25,870 bases of DNA from an uncultured Oscillospiraceae bacterium (GTDB taxonomy: Bacteria; Bacillota; Clostridia; Oscillospirales; Acutalibacteraceae). Under the pieces are notes generated by a model. It searched no databases, was not told the DNA's origin, and was given only the letters and a program-made list of their open reading frames with translations. The DNA lies in contig URDW01000006.1 of NCBI GenBank assembly GCA_900546735.1, forward strand, positions 1 through 25,870, given 5' to 3'. This document shows positions 1 through 7,200 of the stretch, piece by piece (positions within the stretch are counted from its first letter, which is position 1; every line of letters begins with the position of its first letter). The position numbers were made by a program, and so were the translations under genes.

Positions 1-124
1 CTCGGGGGCAGTACCGCTGTACGGCTCCCGCTCGCAAAATACAAAATCCAACTCGTCTTTTTGACAGTCTATCAGCGTGTCAGGCTGTATAATTTGTTGC
101 CGTTACACCTTTTTTGACACGCTG
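1..124. other. Left-edge fragment, no assignable gene
   Basis: This stretch lies between the contig edge and the plus-strand terminator downstream of ftsZ. Short open frames run off the edge in both directions: one on the plus strand stops at the TGA at 62-64, another at the TGA at 115-117, and one on the minus strand is open from about 103 down to position 1 but has no clear start codon. I recognise none of them. The T-tract of the terminator at 125-153 faces the plus strand, so a plus-strand gene ending here is the more likely reading. TTGACA (61-66) and TATAAT (88-93) are present, but their 21-bp spacing is too long for a normal promoter. Confidence 0.4.
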
Positions 125-125
125 A
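72..125. repeat. 11-bp perfect inverted repeat, 32-bp loop
   Basis: TCAGCGTGTCA (72-82) is mirrored exactly by TGACACGCTGA (115-125). The repeat abuts the terminator hairpin that starts at 125. It could be an RNA stem in the 3' end of a plus-strand transcript or the remnant of an element end. Nothing in the visible sequence decides between these. Confidence 0.6.
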
Positions 126-153
126 ACAGCCCGGCTTGTACCGGGCTGTTTTT
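125..153 (+). terminator. Rho-independent terminator, plus-strand orientation
   Basis: The stem AACAGCCCGG (125-134) pairs with CCGGGCTGTT (141-150) around a CTTGTA loop and is followed by a T run to 153. Read on the minus strand, the hairpin that follows ftsZ lacks a U-tract (the sequence continues CAGCGTG). It therefore best terminates a gene entering from the left. It may also act weakly on ftsZ transcripts. Confidence 0.75.
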
Positions 154-164
154 CGTTTGCTGTT

Positions 165-1274
165 TTATTTTTTGAAGAAAGACACGATATCGGTAAATGC
201 GTCGTCATCGCTGGAGGACAGCGAAGAAGCATTGTCCGTGGGCGGAGCAACTTCTGCTTCGGCAGCGGCTGCTTTTTCGTCCTTTGCGCTGTGTGCCTGG
301 GTGGGTTTGCCGTTTTCATCACCGAAACGTGTAGCGATTACGGTGATGATCATCTCATCCTCCAGGTCCTCATCGAAGTTTGCACCCCAAATGATCTCGC
401 AGTCAGGATGCACGGCGTTGGTCACGATGGAGGAAGCCGTGTCGATCTCTTCCAGGCCAACATCGGTGGAAGCCGTGATGTTCAGCAGCACGCCGCGTGC
501 ACCGTCGATAGATGTATTGAGCAGCGGGCTGGAGATCGCCTGCTTGGCCGCCTCTTCCGCTTTGTCCTTGCCGCTGGCACGGCCAACGCCCATGTGCGCA
601 TAGCCGGCGTCTTTCATGATCTCGGTCACATCGGCGAAGTCGCTGTTGACAAGACCGGTCGCATTGACAAGGTCAGAAATGCTCTGCACGCCCTGACGAA
701 GCACATCGTTTGCAATGTCAAAAGCGTTAAGGAACGTAATTTTGTCGTCGGTCACATACTTCAGGTTCTCGTTCGGGATAACCATCAGCGCGTCGGCATA
801 CTCGGCCAGTTCTTCAATGCCGGCCTGTGCCTGCTTCATTCTGTGCGGGCCCTCAAAGGCAAACGGTGTTGTAACAACACCAACCGTCAGGATGCCGAGA
901 TCCTTCGCGATTTTGGCAACGACCGGTGCTGCACCGGTGCCCGTGCCGCCACCCATGCCGGCGGTAATAAACACCATTTCGCAACCGGTCAGCGCGTCGG
1001 TGATCGCCTCGCGGCTCTCTTCGGCAGCGCGTGTGCCGACCTCAGGCTTTGCACCGGCGCCGCGGCCTTTCGTGGCCTTTTCGCCGATCAAAATCTTGTG
1101 CGTAGCAGAAGATTTCATCAGGGCGGGCTTATCCGAGTTGATGGCAACGAATTCCACATCTTTAATGCCGCTGTTGACCATGCGGTTCACAGCGTTTCCG
1201 CCGCCGCCGCCAACACCGACAACTTTGATCTGTACTACTTTTGTATCGTCTGTATCGATTTCATATCTTCCCAT
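165..1274 (-). CDS. ftsZ: Cell division protein FtsZ
   Basis: FtsZ is the tubulin-like GTPase that polymerises into the cytokinetic Z-ring at midcell. The 369-residue product is of normal length. The N-terminal GTPase domain carries the tubulin signature GGGTGTG (residues 108-114), the nucleotide-binding stretch around [10 protein letters not shown] (20-29), and the T7 catalytic loop NSDFADV (210-216). The C-terminal domain ends near residue 318. It is followed by an acidic, Ala-rich linker and the conserved C-terminal peptide [12 protein letters not shown], which binds membrane tethers such as SepF or FtsA. That peptide lacks the proline of the common DIPxFL form. The ATG is preceded by AAAAGGAG at good spacing. 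Unlike most dcw clusters, ftsZ is cut off from divIB by a strong terminator and has its own promoter, and no ftsA lies beside it. Confidence 0.98.
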   Translation of the reverse strand: MGRYEIDTDDTKVVQIKVVGVGGGGGNAVNRMVNSGIKDVEFVAINSDKPALMKSSATHKILIGEKATKGRGAGAKPEVGTRAAEESREAITDALTGCEMVFITAGMGGGTGTGAAPVVAKIAKDLGILTVGVVTTPFAFEGPHRMKQAQAGIEELAEYADALMVIPNENLKYVTDDKITFLNAFDIANDVLRQGVQSISDLVNATGLVNSDFADVTEIMKDAGYAHMGVGRASGKDKAEEAAKQAISSPLLNTSIDGARGVLLNITASTDVGLEEIDTASSIVTNAVHPDCEIIWGANFDEDLEDEMIITVIATRFGDENGKPTQAHSAKDEKAAAAEAEVAPPTDNASSLSSSDDDAFTDIVSFFKK

Positions 1275-1340
1275 GGGTCATTCTCCTTTTGTTTTTCTGG
1301 CTGGTCATAAATTGTAATCTTTTCGACCACTGCACTTGTT

Positions 1341-1369
1341 ATTGTAACAGTTATGTAACCTTTTTGCAA
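1341..1369 (-). promoter_or_regulatory. Promoter of ftsZ
   Basis: On the minus strand, TTGCAA (1369-1364), a 17-bp spacer and TACAAT (1346-1341) form a good sigma-A type promoter. Transcription would start near 1334 and leave a leader of about 60 nt before the ftsZ ATG. It lies just beyond the divIB terminator, as expected for an independent ftsZ unit. Confidence 0.75.
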
Positions 1370-1430
1370 CTGTTTTTTAGAAATATCCTCCATATTACTG
1401 ATAATGTTTTAAAGATACGAGCCTTCCAAT

Positions 1431-1447
1431 TTGTGCATTTTGCACAA
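1431..1447. promoter_or_regulatory. Perfect 7-3-7 palindrome upstream of ftsZ promoter
   Basis: TTGTGCA-TTT-TGCACAA is a perfect inverted repeat about 60 bp upstream of the ftsZ -35 box, between that promoter and the divIB terminator. It looks like a dimeric-regulator operator. It resembles Rex-type sites only loosely, because the spacing and the inner bases differ. No regulator gene is nearby, so the binding protein is unknown. Confidence 0.45.
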
Positions 1448-1460
1448 TCTATTAAAATGT

Positions 1461-1493
1461 AAAAAAAGGAGTAAAGGAAAACACCTTTACTCC
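1461..1493 (-). terminator. Terminator after divIB
   Basis: On the minus strand, GGAGTAAAGG (1493-1484) pairs perfectly with CCTTTACTCC (1477-1468), and seven T follow (1467-1461). It begins about 14 nt after the divIB stop. It closes the long mraZ-to-divIB transcript and separates it from ftsZ. Confidence 0.9.
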
Positions 1494-1507
1494 CTTGTAA
1501 TTTACCG

Positions 1508-2482
1508 TTACGATTCTGTAAAATATATGTTTTTATCATTTTTAAGGTTCAGCACGCCGCGTGCAGCCGCATTGCTCTGGCTGATCTCATCAATGCACGC
1601 AAGCGCCTGGTTGATCTTATAATCGATCGTATCGGCATCCACTTCGCCGAAAAGCATCTGGATCCGTCCGTCATATACCAGAACAAAATTGTTGGCGTCC
1701 TGCACAACGATCTCGGTCACTTCGTCTAAAGCGTTTTTCAAAACCGCACTGGCAAGGATCGCCACACTGCGGTCGATCAGCTCCCCGTCAAACGAAACGA
1801 CAGCGCCCGGTGTGTCTTGGCTGAGCGCGGCGCCGCTGATCAGATATACGCCGTCCGGGATGGCCTTTGCCTGCTGTTCAAGCACCTTAAAGTCATCATC
1901 CAAAAGCGTATATGTACCGTCGCCGCGGTCCACGGCAAACCCGGGCTGTGATTCCTCTACCGTGATCTCTACCGTGTTCGGCAATACTCGTTTTACCTGT
2001 GCATGGCGGATATAAGGCAGGTTTTTTTCCAACGTTTCACCGATCTCACCGGTGTGCAGCAAAAGCAGTTTATCACCAGTCTCCACACCGCTTGCCGCGC
2101 TGACCTGCTCTGCCGTATACATCGTATTGCCGCTGACACGTACCTCTTGCACAGAGAATACAAAAACAAGCGTTATAAAAACCAAAACAGCCAGCAAAAC
2201 AGCAATCGCAAAAAAAGTCAGCACACGCGCTGCGCGCCGCCTGCGCTTTCTGCGCTGCAGATCGCGCCTGGCCTGACGGGAATGATCCTCTTCCTGCGGC
2301 GGCACAGAGTACCGCCGCGGCTGCTTTTGCGCGGCTCTTTGCCGGCGTTTCCACCCGGCGCGGCTGCGGCCGGCCGGCGGTGCGCTCTGCCTTTGCCGGT
2401 CATAATCATATACCTGCGGCGGCTCGATATAATAATCATCCTGAAACGAACGGTTGCCGCCCTTCTTCTGATTTTTTGCCAT
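1508..2482 (-). CDS. divIB: Cell division protein DivIB/FtsQ
   Basis: DivIB (FtsQ) is a bitopic division protein that works with FtsL and DivIC to activate the FtsW/PBP septal synthase. The product has 324 residues. A long, basic, Arg/Gln-rich cytoplasmic tail (residues 1-86) is followed by one membrane span (about 87-110), a POTRA domain opening with VQEVRVSGNTMYTAEQV (111-127), and the extracellular beta/gamma region. The start lies inside the end of murA (47-bp overlap), with only a weak GAGAG ribosome site, so translation is probably coupled to murA. It is the last gene of the long dcw transcript. The very basic N-terminal tail may bind the membrane surface or nucleic acid, but that is inference. 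Confidence 0.93.
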   Translation of the reverse strand: MAKNQKKGGNRSFQDDYYIEPPQVYDYDRQRQSAPPAGRSRAGWKRRQRAAQKQPRRYSVPPQEEDHSRQARRDLQRRKRRRRAARVLTFFAIAVLLAVLVFITLVFVFSVQEVRVSGNTMYTAEQVSAASGVETGDKLLLLHTGEIGETLEKNLPYIRHAQVKRVLPNTVEITVEESQPGFAVDRGDGTYTLLDDDFKVLEQQAKAIPDGVYLISGAALSQDTPGAVVSFDGELIDRSVAILASAVLKNALDEVTEIVVQDANNFVLVYDGRIQMLFGEVDADTIDYKINQALACIDEISQSNAAARGVLNLKNDKNIYFTES

Positions 2483-3728
2483 CTCTCACAATCTGTGCTC
2501 CAAGTGCACGGAGCATCGTCTCCATATTTTCATATCCACGGTCAATATGACCGATGTCTGTAATTTCTGTTACGCCCTGCGCCGCCAGCGCTGCCACAAC
2601 AAGCGCCGCGCCGCCGCGCAGATCGGTTGCCCTGACCCTTGTGCTGGACAATTTTGGTACGCCCTCCACAACGGCAACCTTGTCGCTAACATCGATTTTC
2701 GCACCCAGCTTTTTCAGTTCCGGCACATGCCGGTAGCGGTTTTCAAAAATGTTTTCCACAAAAACACTTGTGCCGTGCGCCACACAGGCAAGCGCCATCA
2801 CCGGCGCCTGGCAGTCTGTTGGAAAGCCCGGGTACGGCATCGTTTTGACCTGACCGAGCTTTTTCAAGTACTTCGGCGGCGTGATCGTCAACGTGTCTTG
2901 CGCAGTACGCAGCCGGCAACCGCTGTTGTAAAACACCGGAAAGACTGGATTCAGGTGTGCCGCGCAAACATTTTGCAGCGTGATCTGAGAACACGTTGCC
3001 GCGGCGCAGCACATCAGCGTGCAGGCCAGGATTCGGTCCGGGATCACCGCGTGCTCCGCACCGTGCAGGCGGGAAACGCCAGTGATTTCGATCGTGCCGC
3101 TGCCTGCGCCGCGTATTTTTGCACCGCAGCGGTTCAAAAACGCAGCCAAGTCTTCAATTTCCGGTTCGCGCGCCGCATTGACAAGCAGCGTTCGGCCGCG
3201 TGCCACCGTGGCGGCGATCATAATATTTTCCGTTGCACCGACACTCGGAAACGGCAAAATGATTTTCTCACCGTGCAGCGCCTGCACGCTGCAGCGGATA
3301 CACGAGCCTTCGCTGGCAGCCTGCATGCCGAGCAGATTCAGCCCATACAGATGCAGATCAATGGGCCGCAGGCCAATTTCGCAGCCGCCCGGCGCACACA
3401 AAACAGCGCGGTGCATCCGCGCGGCAAGCGGCGCAAGAAAAATGATGGACGAACGCATCTCGTGCATCATTTCCTCGGGAATATCGAATTTATCGATCGT
3501 CTGGGTATCTACGATCAGCGTGGAGCCCTCGCGACTGATCTTTGCCCCAAGATATGCAAGGATCCTGCAGGCAACATCCACATCGCTCAGCGCCGGGCAG
3601 TTATGTAACACGCTCTTTCCGCCGGCCAGGATCGTGGCAGCCAAAATGGGCAGCACGGCGTTTTTGGCGCCGTGTACGCAGGCCGTACCCTGCAGCGTAC
3701 GGCCGCCTTCTACGATAAACTTTTCCAT
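2436..3728 (-). CDS. murA: UDP-N-acetylglucosamine 1-carboxyvinyltransferase MurA
   Basis: MurA transfers enolpyruvate from PEP to UDP-GlcNAc, the committed cytoplasmic step of peptidoglycan synthesis and the fosfomycin target. Counting from the GTG in the same frame two codons upstream of the ATG chosen here, the substrate-binding Lys-Asn pair is in GAKNAVLPIL (22-31) and the catalytic cysteine is C118 in PGGCEIGLRPIDLHL. The general-base region FPTDCQAP and the DLRGGAAL motif are also present. I choose the ATG at 3728 (430 residues) because AAGGGG sits seven bases upstream and the family starts MEKF. The C-terminus runs about 15 residues past the usual end and overlaps divIB. Gram-positive bacteria often carry two murA copies. 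Only one is visible here. Confidence 0.97.
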   Translation of the reverse strand: MEKFIVEGGRTLQGTACVHGAKNAVLPILAATILAGGKSVLHNCPALSDVDVACRILAYLGAKISREGSTLIVDTQTIDKFDIPEEMMHEMRSSIIFLAPLAARMHRAVLCAPGGCEIGLRPIDLHLYGLNLLGMQAASEGSCIRCSVQALHGEKIILPFPSVGATENIMIAATVARGRTLLVNAAREPEIEDLAAFLNRCGAKIRGAGSGTIEITGVSRLHGAEHAVIPDRILACTLMCCAAATCSQITLQNVCAAHLNPVFPVFYNSGCRLRTAQDTLTITPPKYLKKLGQVKTMPYPGFPTDCQAPVMALACVAHGTSVFVENIFENRYRHVPELKKLGAKIDVSDKVAVVEGVPKLSSTRVRATDLRGGAALVVAALAAQGVTEITDIGHIDRGYENMETMLRALGAQIVRDGKKSEEGRQPFVSG

Positions 3729-3736
3729 TTTCACAC

Positions 3737-3771
3737 CCCTTTGTCATCGCTTTATTCTATGACAAAAAGGG
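3737..3771 (-). promoter_or_regulatory. Hairpin sequestering the murA ribosome binding site
   Basis: In the murG-murA spacer, the minus-strand RNA can pair CCC-(bulged)-TTTGTCAT (3771-3759) with ATGACAAAGGG (3747-3737), leaving an 11-nt loop. The 3' arm is the AAAGGGG ribosome site of murA. There is no U-tract, so this is not a terminator. The fold could damp murA translation, or the sequence could be a DNA operator. Confidence 0.45.
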
Positions 3772-3788
3772 TAAAATGGTTAAGCCGC

Positions 3789-4910
3789 TTATTTTTCTTT
3801 TTGTGCGAGGGAAAGGATCACACGGCAGATCTCTTCACAGGCGTCTGTTTTCGCCATGGCAGCCGCCGCCTGCCCCATCTGCTGCAGTTTAGACGGATGC
3901 GCAACGAGCGTATCGATCGTTTCCAGCAGCTTATCAGAAGTCAGTTCTTTTTCCTCAATGACAATGGCTGCGCCGCGCTTGACAAGCGACATAGCGTTGT
4001 GGTACTGGTGGTTTTCCGCCACATAGGGCGACGGGATCAGCACCGACGGTTTACCCATAGCCAGCAGTTCAGAAATAGTGCTGGCACCGGCACGGCCAAT
4101 GACCAGATCGGCCGCAGCAAGACATTCGTCCATATTGTCAATATACTGACGCACGACCACATTGTCGCAGTTTTTAAAGCCGTGCTTTTCCAGCGCATCA
4201 AACATTTCCGGGTTGTTCTTGCCCGCCGAATGGATGTGGTAACACGATTTGTCTTTGGCATGGCGGATCAGCACATCGAGCATAGCGTCATTGATCGGCT
4301 TTGCGCCGAGCGAGCCGCCGGTCGAAAGCACAAGGAGCTTTCCCTCCGGTATGCCAAGCTTGATGCGCGCTGCACGTCGGTCGGCGCGCAAGATCTCGCC
4401 GCGCACGGGCAATCCGGTCACCACCGGCTTGTTGCGGCAGGTCATGCGCTGCGCCGCATCCTCATTCGTAAGCATTACGCGGTCAACGAGCTTGGCAAGC
4501 GACTTGTTGGTAATGCCGGGATAGGCGTTTTGTTCGTGGATGCAGGTCGGAATATGCATTTTTGCCGCCGTCTCCAGCACCGGGCCGCTGACATAACCGC
4601 CAAAGCCGATAACGGCATCCGGCGCAAAATCGCGCAGAATACTGCGGCTTTGCAGTGACGCCGTCAGCATATAAAACACCGTTTTTACATTATGTACGAT
4701 CGCACCGGGTGAAAAACTGCGGCGAAAGCCGGAGATGCGGATCGTTTTAAAAGCAAAACCAGCGGCCGGGACCAGGCTGCTTTCCATATGGTCGGCCGTG
4801 CCGATAAAGAGAATGGACGTTTCCGGGTAACGTTCGCGGATCGCCGATGCAACGGCAAGGGCCGGGTTGATGTGGCCGGCCGTACCGCCGGCGGCAAACA
4901 CAAGTTTCAT
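3789..4910 (-). CDS. murG: Lipid II synthase MurG
   Basis: MurG is the peripheral membrane GT-B glycosyltransferase that adds GlcNAc from UDP-GlcNAc to lipid I, making lipid II on the inner face of the membrane. The 373-residue product opens with the first glycine loop FAAGGTAGHINPALAVA (5-21). It has the second glycine-rich loop STGGSLGAKPIND and the UDP-GlcNAc signature GRAGASTISELLAMGKPSVL, followed by the AENHQ motif. The ATG has GAGG about nine bases upstream and lies ten bases after ftsW. The neighbours MraY and FtsW make and use its substrate and product. Length and motifs are normal for the family. Confidence 0.97.
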   Translation of the reverse strand: MKLVFAAGGTAGHINPALAVASAIRERYPETSILFIGTADHMESSLVPAAGFAFKTIRISGFRRSFSPGAIVHNVKTVFYMLTASLQSRSILRDFAPDAVIGFGGYVSGPVLETAAKMHIPTCIHEQNAYPGITNKSLAKLVDRVMLTNEDAAQRMTCRNKPVVTGLPVRGEILRADRRAARIKLGIPEGKLLVLSTGGSLGAKPINDAMLDVLIRHAKDKSCYHIHSAGKNNPEMFDALEKHGFKNCDNVVVRQYIDNMDECLAAADLVIGRAGASTISELLAMGKPSVLIPSPYVAENHQYHNAMSLVKRGAAIVIEEKELTSDKLLETIDTLVAHPSKLQQMGQAAAAMAKTDACEEICRVILSLAQKEK

Positions 4911-4920
4911 AACAAATACC

Positions 4921-6102
4921 TCAGTTCAGCTTTTTAACTTTTGTTCGTCGTGATACCGAAAGGACGACGCCCATCTCGCCGAGCAGCATCATCATAGCTG
5001 TGCCACCGTAGCTGAAAAACGGCAGCGCAATACCGGTGTTCGGGATCGTGTCCGTAACAACGAGAATATTAAAGACGACCTGAATGCCGACCTGCGCCAC
5101 AATGCCGATCACCAGAAGGGCGCCGAAGCGGTCTTCGCAGTTGACGGCAATGATCATGCCGCGCCAGATCAGCAGTGCAAACAGCACAATGATGACGGCA
5201 GCGCCGATAAACCCCAGTTCTTCGCAGACGATGGAGAAAATAAAGTCATTTTGCGGTTCGCTGACATAAAGGTACTTTTGCTTGGAATTGCCGAGACCCT
5301 CACCGAAGAAACCGCCCGAGCCAATGGCGTACAGCGAGTTGTTGATCTGCCAGCGGCCGTCCGTAGGTTCATACGTTTTGTCGACCCAGGCAAGAATACG
5401 CGGCTGCACATAATCGGGCAAGATCTGCGGATTCGTTACGCAGACAACGACGGCGGCTGCGACCGCGCCGAGGCCAACGATAAAAAGCCAAGCCGGCGTG
5501 CCGCCCACCCACATCAGCGCTGCGCCGATGCAGAACATCAGGATCGTGCAGGACATGTGGTTTTCCAGCGCGATCAGCACACAAAACACAGCGATCATCG
5601 CCAGCGGGATCACAATGCCGTACACGACTTTTTTCATTTTCAGACAGTATTTAGAGATATAGGCCGACATGATCACGACAAGTGCGAACTTGGCAATGTC
5701 AGACGGCTGCAGCGTAAACGGGCCGATCGGGATCCAGCGCTTAAAATCCTGAAAATCTGTGTGGTAAAACAGCACAATGACCAAAAGCAGCAGAGAGACA
5801 AGCGCGATCGGAACGGCAAACACCTGCAGCCATTTGTAATTCAGCCGTGAAAAAATCAGCATGGCCGCAACGCCGACCGCCGCAAAAATGCACTGGTTGC
5901 GGAAGAAATAGAAACTGTCCTGCCCCTCATTATAATACGCATCCGGATAACTGGCAGAAAGCAGCATGACCAGGCCTATGGCAAGCAGTGTCATGACCAA
6001 AACAAAAAAAGGAATGTCGATGCTGCCGGTCGTGACAAAATCAGATTTTTGAAACGCTTTGAACTTTTTAGGCGAAAAAGAACGTCCGGCTATTTTTTCC
6101 AA
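4921..6102 (-). CDS. ftsW: SEDS peptidoglycan polymerase FtsW
   Basis: FtsW is the polytopic SEDS-family glycosyltransferase that polymerises lipid II at the septum together with its partner class B PBP (here the PASTA protein upstream). The protein has a cytoplasmic N-terminus of about 25 residues and roughly ten hydrophobic segments. It contains SEDS hallmarks: LLSASYPDA after the first span, FKRWIPIGPFTLQPSDIAK (Trp-Ile and PS-E/D-like motif), and the C-terminal IPNTGIALPFFSYGGTAMM. I choose the TTG at 6102 (393 residues) because AAAGGAG lies eight bases upstream. A GTG at 6111 would overlap that ribosome site. murD, usually between mraY and ftsW, is missing: only 42 bases separate the two genes. 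RodA is the alternative name within the family, but the dcw context favours FtsW. Confidence 0.93.
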   Translation of the reverse strand: MEKIAGRSFSPKKFKAFQKSDFVTTGSIDIPFFVLVMTLLAIGLVMLLSASYPDAYYNEGQDSFYFFRNQCIFAAVGVAAMLIFSRLNYKWLQVFAVPIALVSLLLLVIVLFYHTDFQDFKRWIPIGPFTLQPSDIAKFALVVIMSAYISKYCLKMKKVVYGIVIPLAMIAVFCVLIALENHMSCTILMFCIGAALMWVGGTPAWLFIVGLGAVAAAVVVCVTNPQILPDYVQPRILAWVDKTYEPTDGRWQINNSLYAIGSGGFFGEGLGNSKQKYLYVSEPQNDFIFSIVCEELGFIGAAVIIVLFALLIWRGMIIAVNCEDRFGALLVIGIVAQVGIQVVFNILVVTDTIPNTGIALPFFSYGGTAMMMLLGEMGVVLSVSRRTKVKKLN

Positions 6103-6144
6103 GCACAACACTCCTTTGTAAAAATCAATTCATAAAACGCACTA

Positions 6145-7200
6145 TTACACGCGCACAAAGCAGTCGCCGAAATAGTAAAGCAGAACACCGATCACACAGC
6201 CGGCCGCATTGACCAGAGAAAAGACCACACAGATCTTTTTTTCTTTCCAGCCGCACATTTCAAAATGGTGGTGGATCGGCGCCATTTTAAAGACGCGCTT
6301 GCCGTGTGTCAATTTAAAATAACCGATCTGAATGATGTCGCTCATCGTCTCAGATACATAAACGATGCCGATCGGCAACAGCAGCAGAGGACAGCGCACG
6401 GCAAAGCCAAGCGCCACGACCAGACCGCCGAGGAACAGCGAACCTGTGTCGCCCATAAACACCTTGGCGGGGTTCCAGTTCCAGCACAAAAAGCCGATCA
6501 TTGCACCAAACAGCGCCGCAGAAATAATAATCAAACCACTGAATTGCGCAATGGCGCCCATGGCGATAAAAGCGACGGAGACCGTTACGGTAACGGAAGA
6601 ACACAGACCGTCAATACCGTCTGTCAGATTGACGGAATTCACACCGCCGTAAACGATGAAAAGACCCACAAGCCAGAAGCAGACCGCGCCAAAGCCGCTG
6701 CTCAGATCCACACGGCCGACAAACGGAATGTACCACCATGTGTTGTCAGAAAGCCAAAGCGTTGCCAAAAAGGCAAGCGCCACGACCAGCTGGCCAATGG
6801 TTTTCTGGCGCGCCGTCAGCCCCTCATTGCGTTTGAGCTTGATTTTGGTGTAGTCGTCGATAAAGCCGATGATGCCGCAGCCAAGCGCAAGCAGCAGGCA
6901 GGCAGCGAGCGCCACGAGATCAGAGCCCTCATTAAAGCGGCTGGACGCACTTTCAAACGTGCCGCCGCTGAAATGAAAAATCAGAAACGACACCGCGCAG
7001 GAGACGATCATGCCGATGGCGAACATAAAACCGCCCATATTCGGCGTGCCCTGCTTTTTCTTGTGCCACGAAGGACCGATCTCAAGAATAGTCTGCCCAA
7101 ATTTCAGCTTTCTCAGCCACGGAATAATTACAAAACCGAGGCCGCCGGTCACGCCGAAGGCAATGACTGCTGCGATCAACGCAATAATTGTACCGTTCAT
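6145..7200 (-). CDS. mraY: Phospho-N-acetylmuramoyl-pentapeptide transferase MraY
   Basis: MraY is the integral membrane enzyme that transfers phospho-MurNAc-pentapeptide to undecaprenyl phosphate, forming lipid I. It has the conserved motifs GTPNMGG, GFIDDYTKIKLKRNEGL, VNLTDGIDGL (catalytic aspartates), FMGDTGSLFLGG, and APIHHHFEMCGWKE (the triple-His loop), spread over about ten membrane spans. I choose the ATG at 7200 (351 residues), which overlaps the murF stop as ATGA and has AAAGGTGG upstream. A GTG twelve bases earlier is less likely. The overlap indicates translational coupling to murF. Confidence 0.97.
   Translation of the reverse strand: MNGTIIALIAAVIAFGVTGGLGFVIIPWLRKLKFGQTILEIGPSWHKKKQGTPNMGGFMFAIGMIVSCAVSFLIFHFSGGTFESASSRFNEGSDLVALAACLLLALGCGIIGFIDDYTKIKLKRNEGLTARQKTIGQLVVALAFLATLWLSDNTWWYIPFVGRVDLSSGFGAVCFWLVGLFIVYGGVNSVNLTDGIDGLCSSVTVTVSVAFIAMGAIAQFSGLIIISAALFGAMIGFLCWNWNPAKVFMGDTGSLFLGGLVVALGFAVRCPLLLLPIGIVYVSETMSDIIQIGYFKLTHGKRVFKMAPIHHHFEMCGWKEKKICVVFSLVNAAGCVIGVLLYYFGDCFVRV

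Noticed and set aside
61..93. TTGACA and TATAAT hexamers at the left edge as a promoter
   Set aside because: The spacer is 21 bp, too long for sigma-A, and transcription would run straight into a terminator about 30 bp later.
1431..1447. Rex (redox regulator) operator upstream of ftsZ
   Set aside because: The palindrome shares TTGTG...CACAA ends with Rex sites but has a 17-bp overall length and different inner bases, so the assignment would be guesswork.
2073..3608. Large open frames on either strand inside divIB and murA
   Set aside because: They are shadows of GC-skewed coding sequence with Arg/Ala-rich composition and no conserved motifs.
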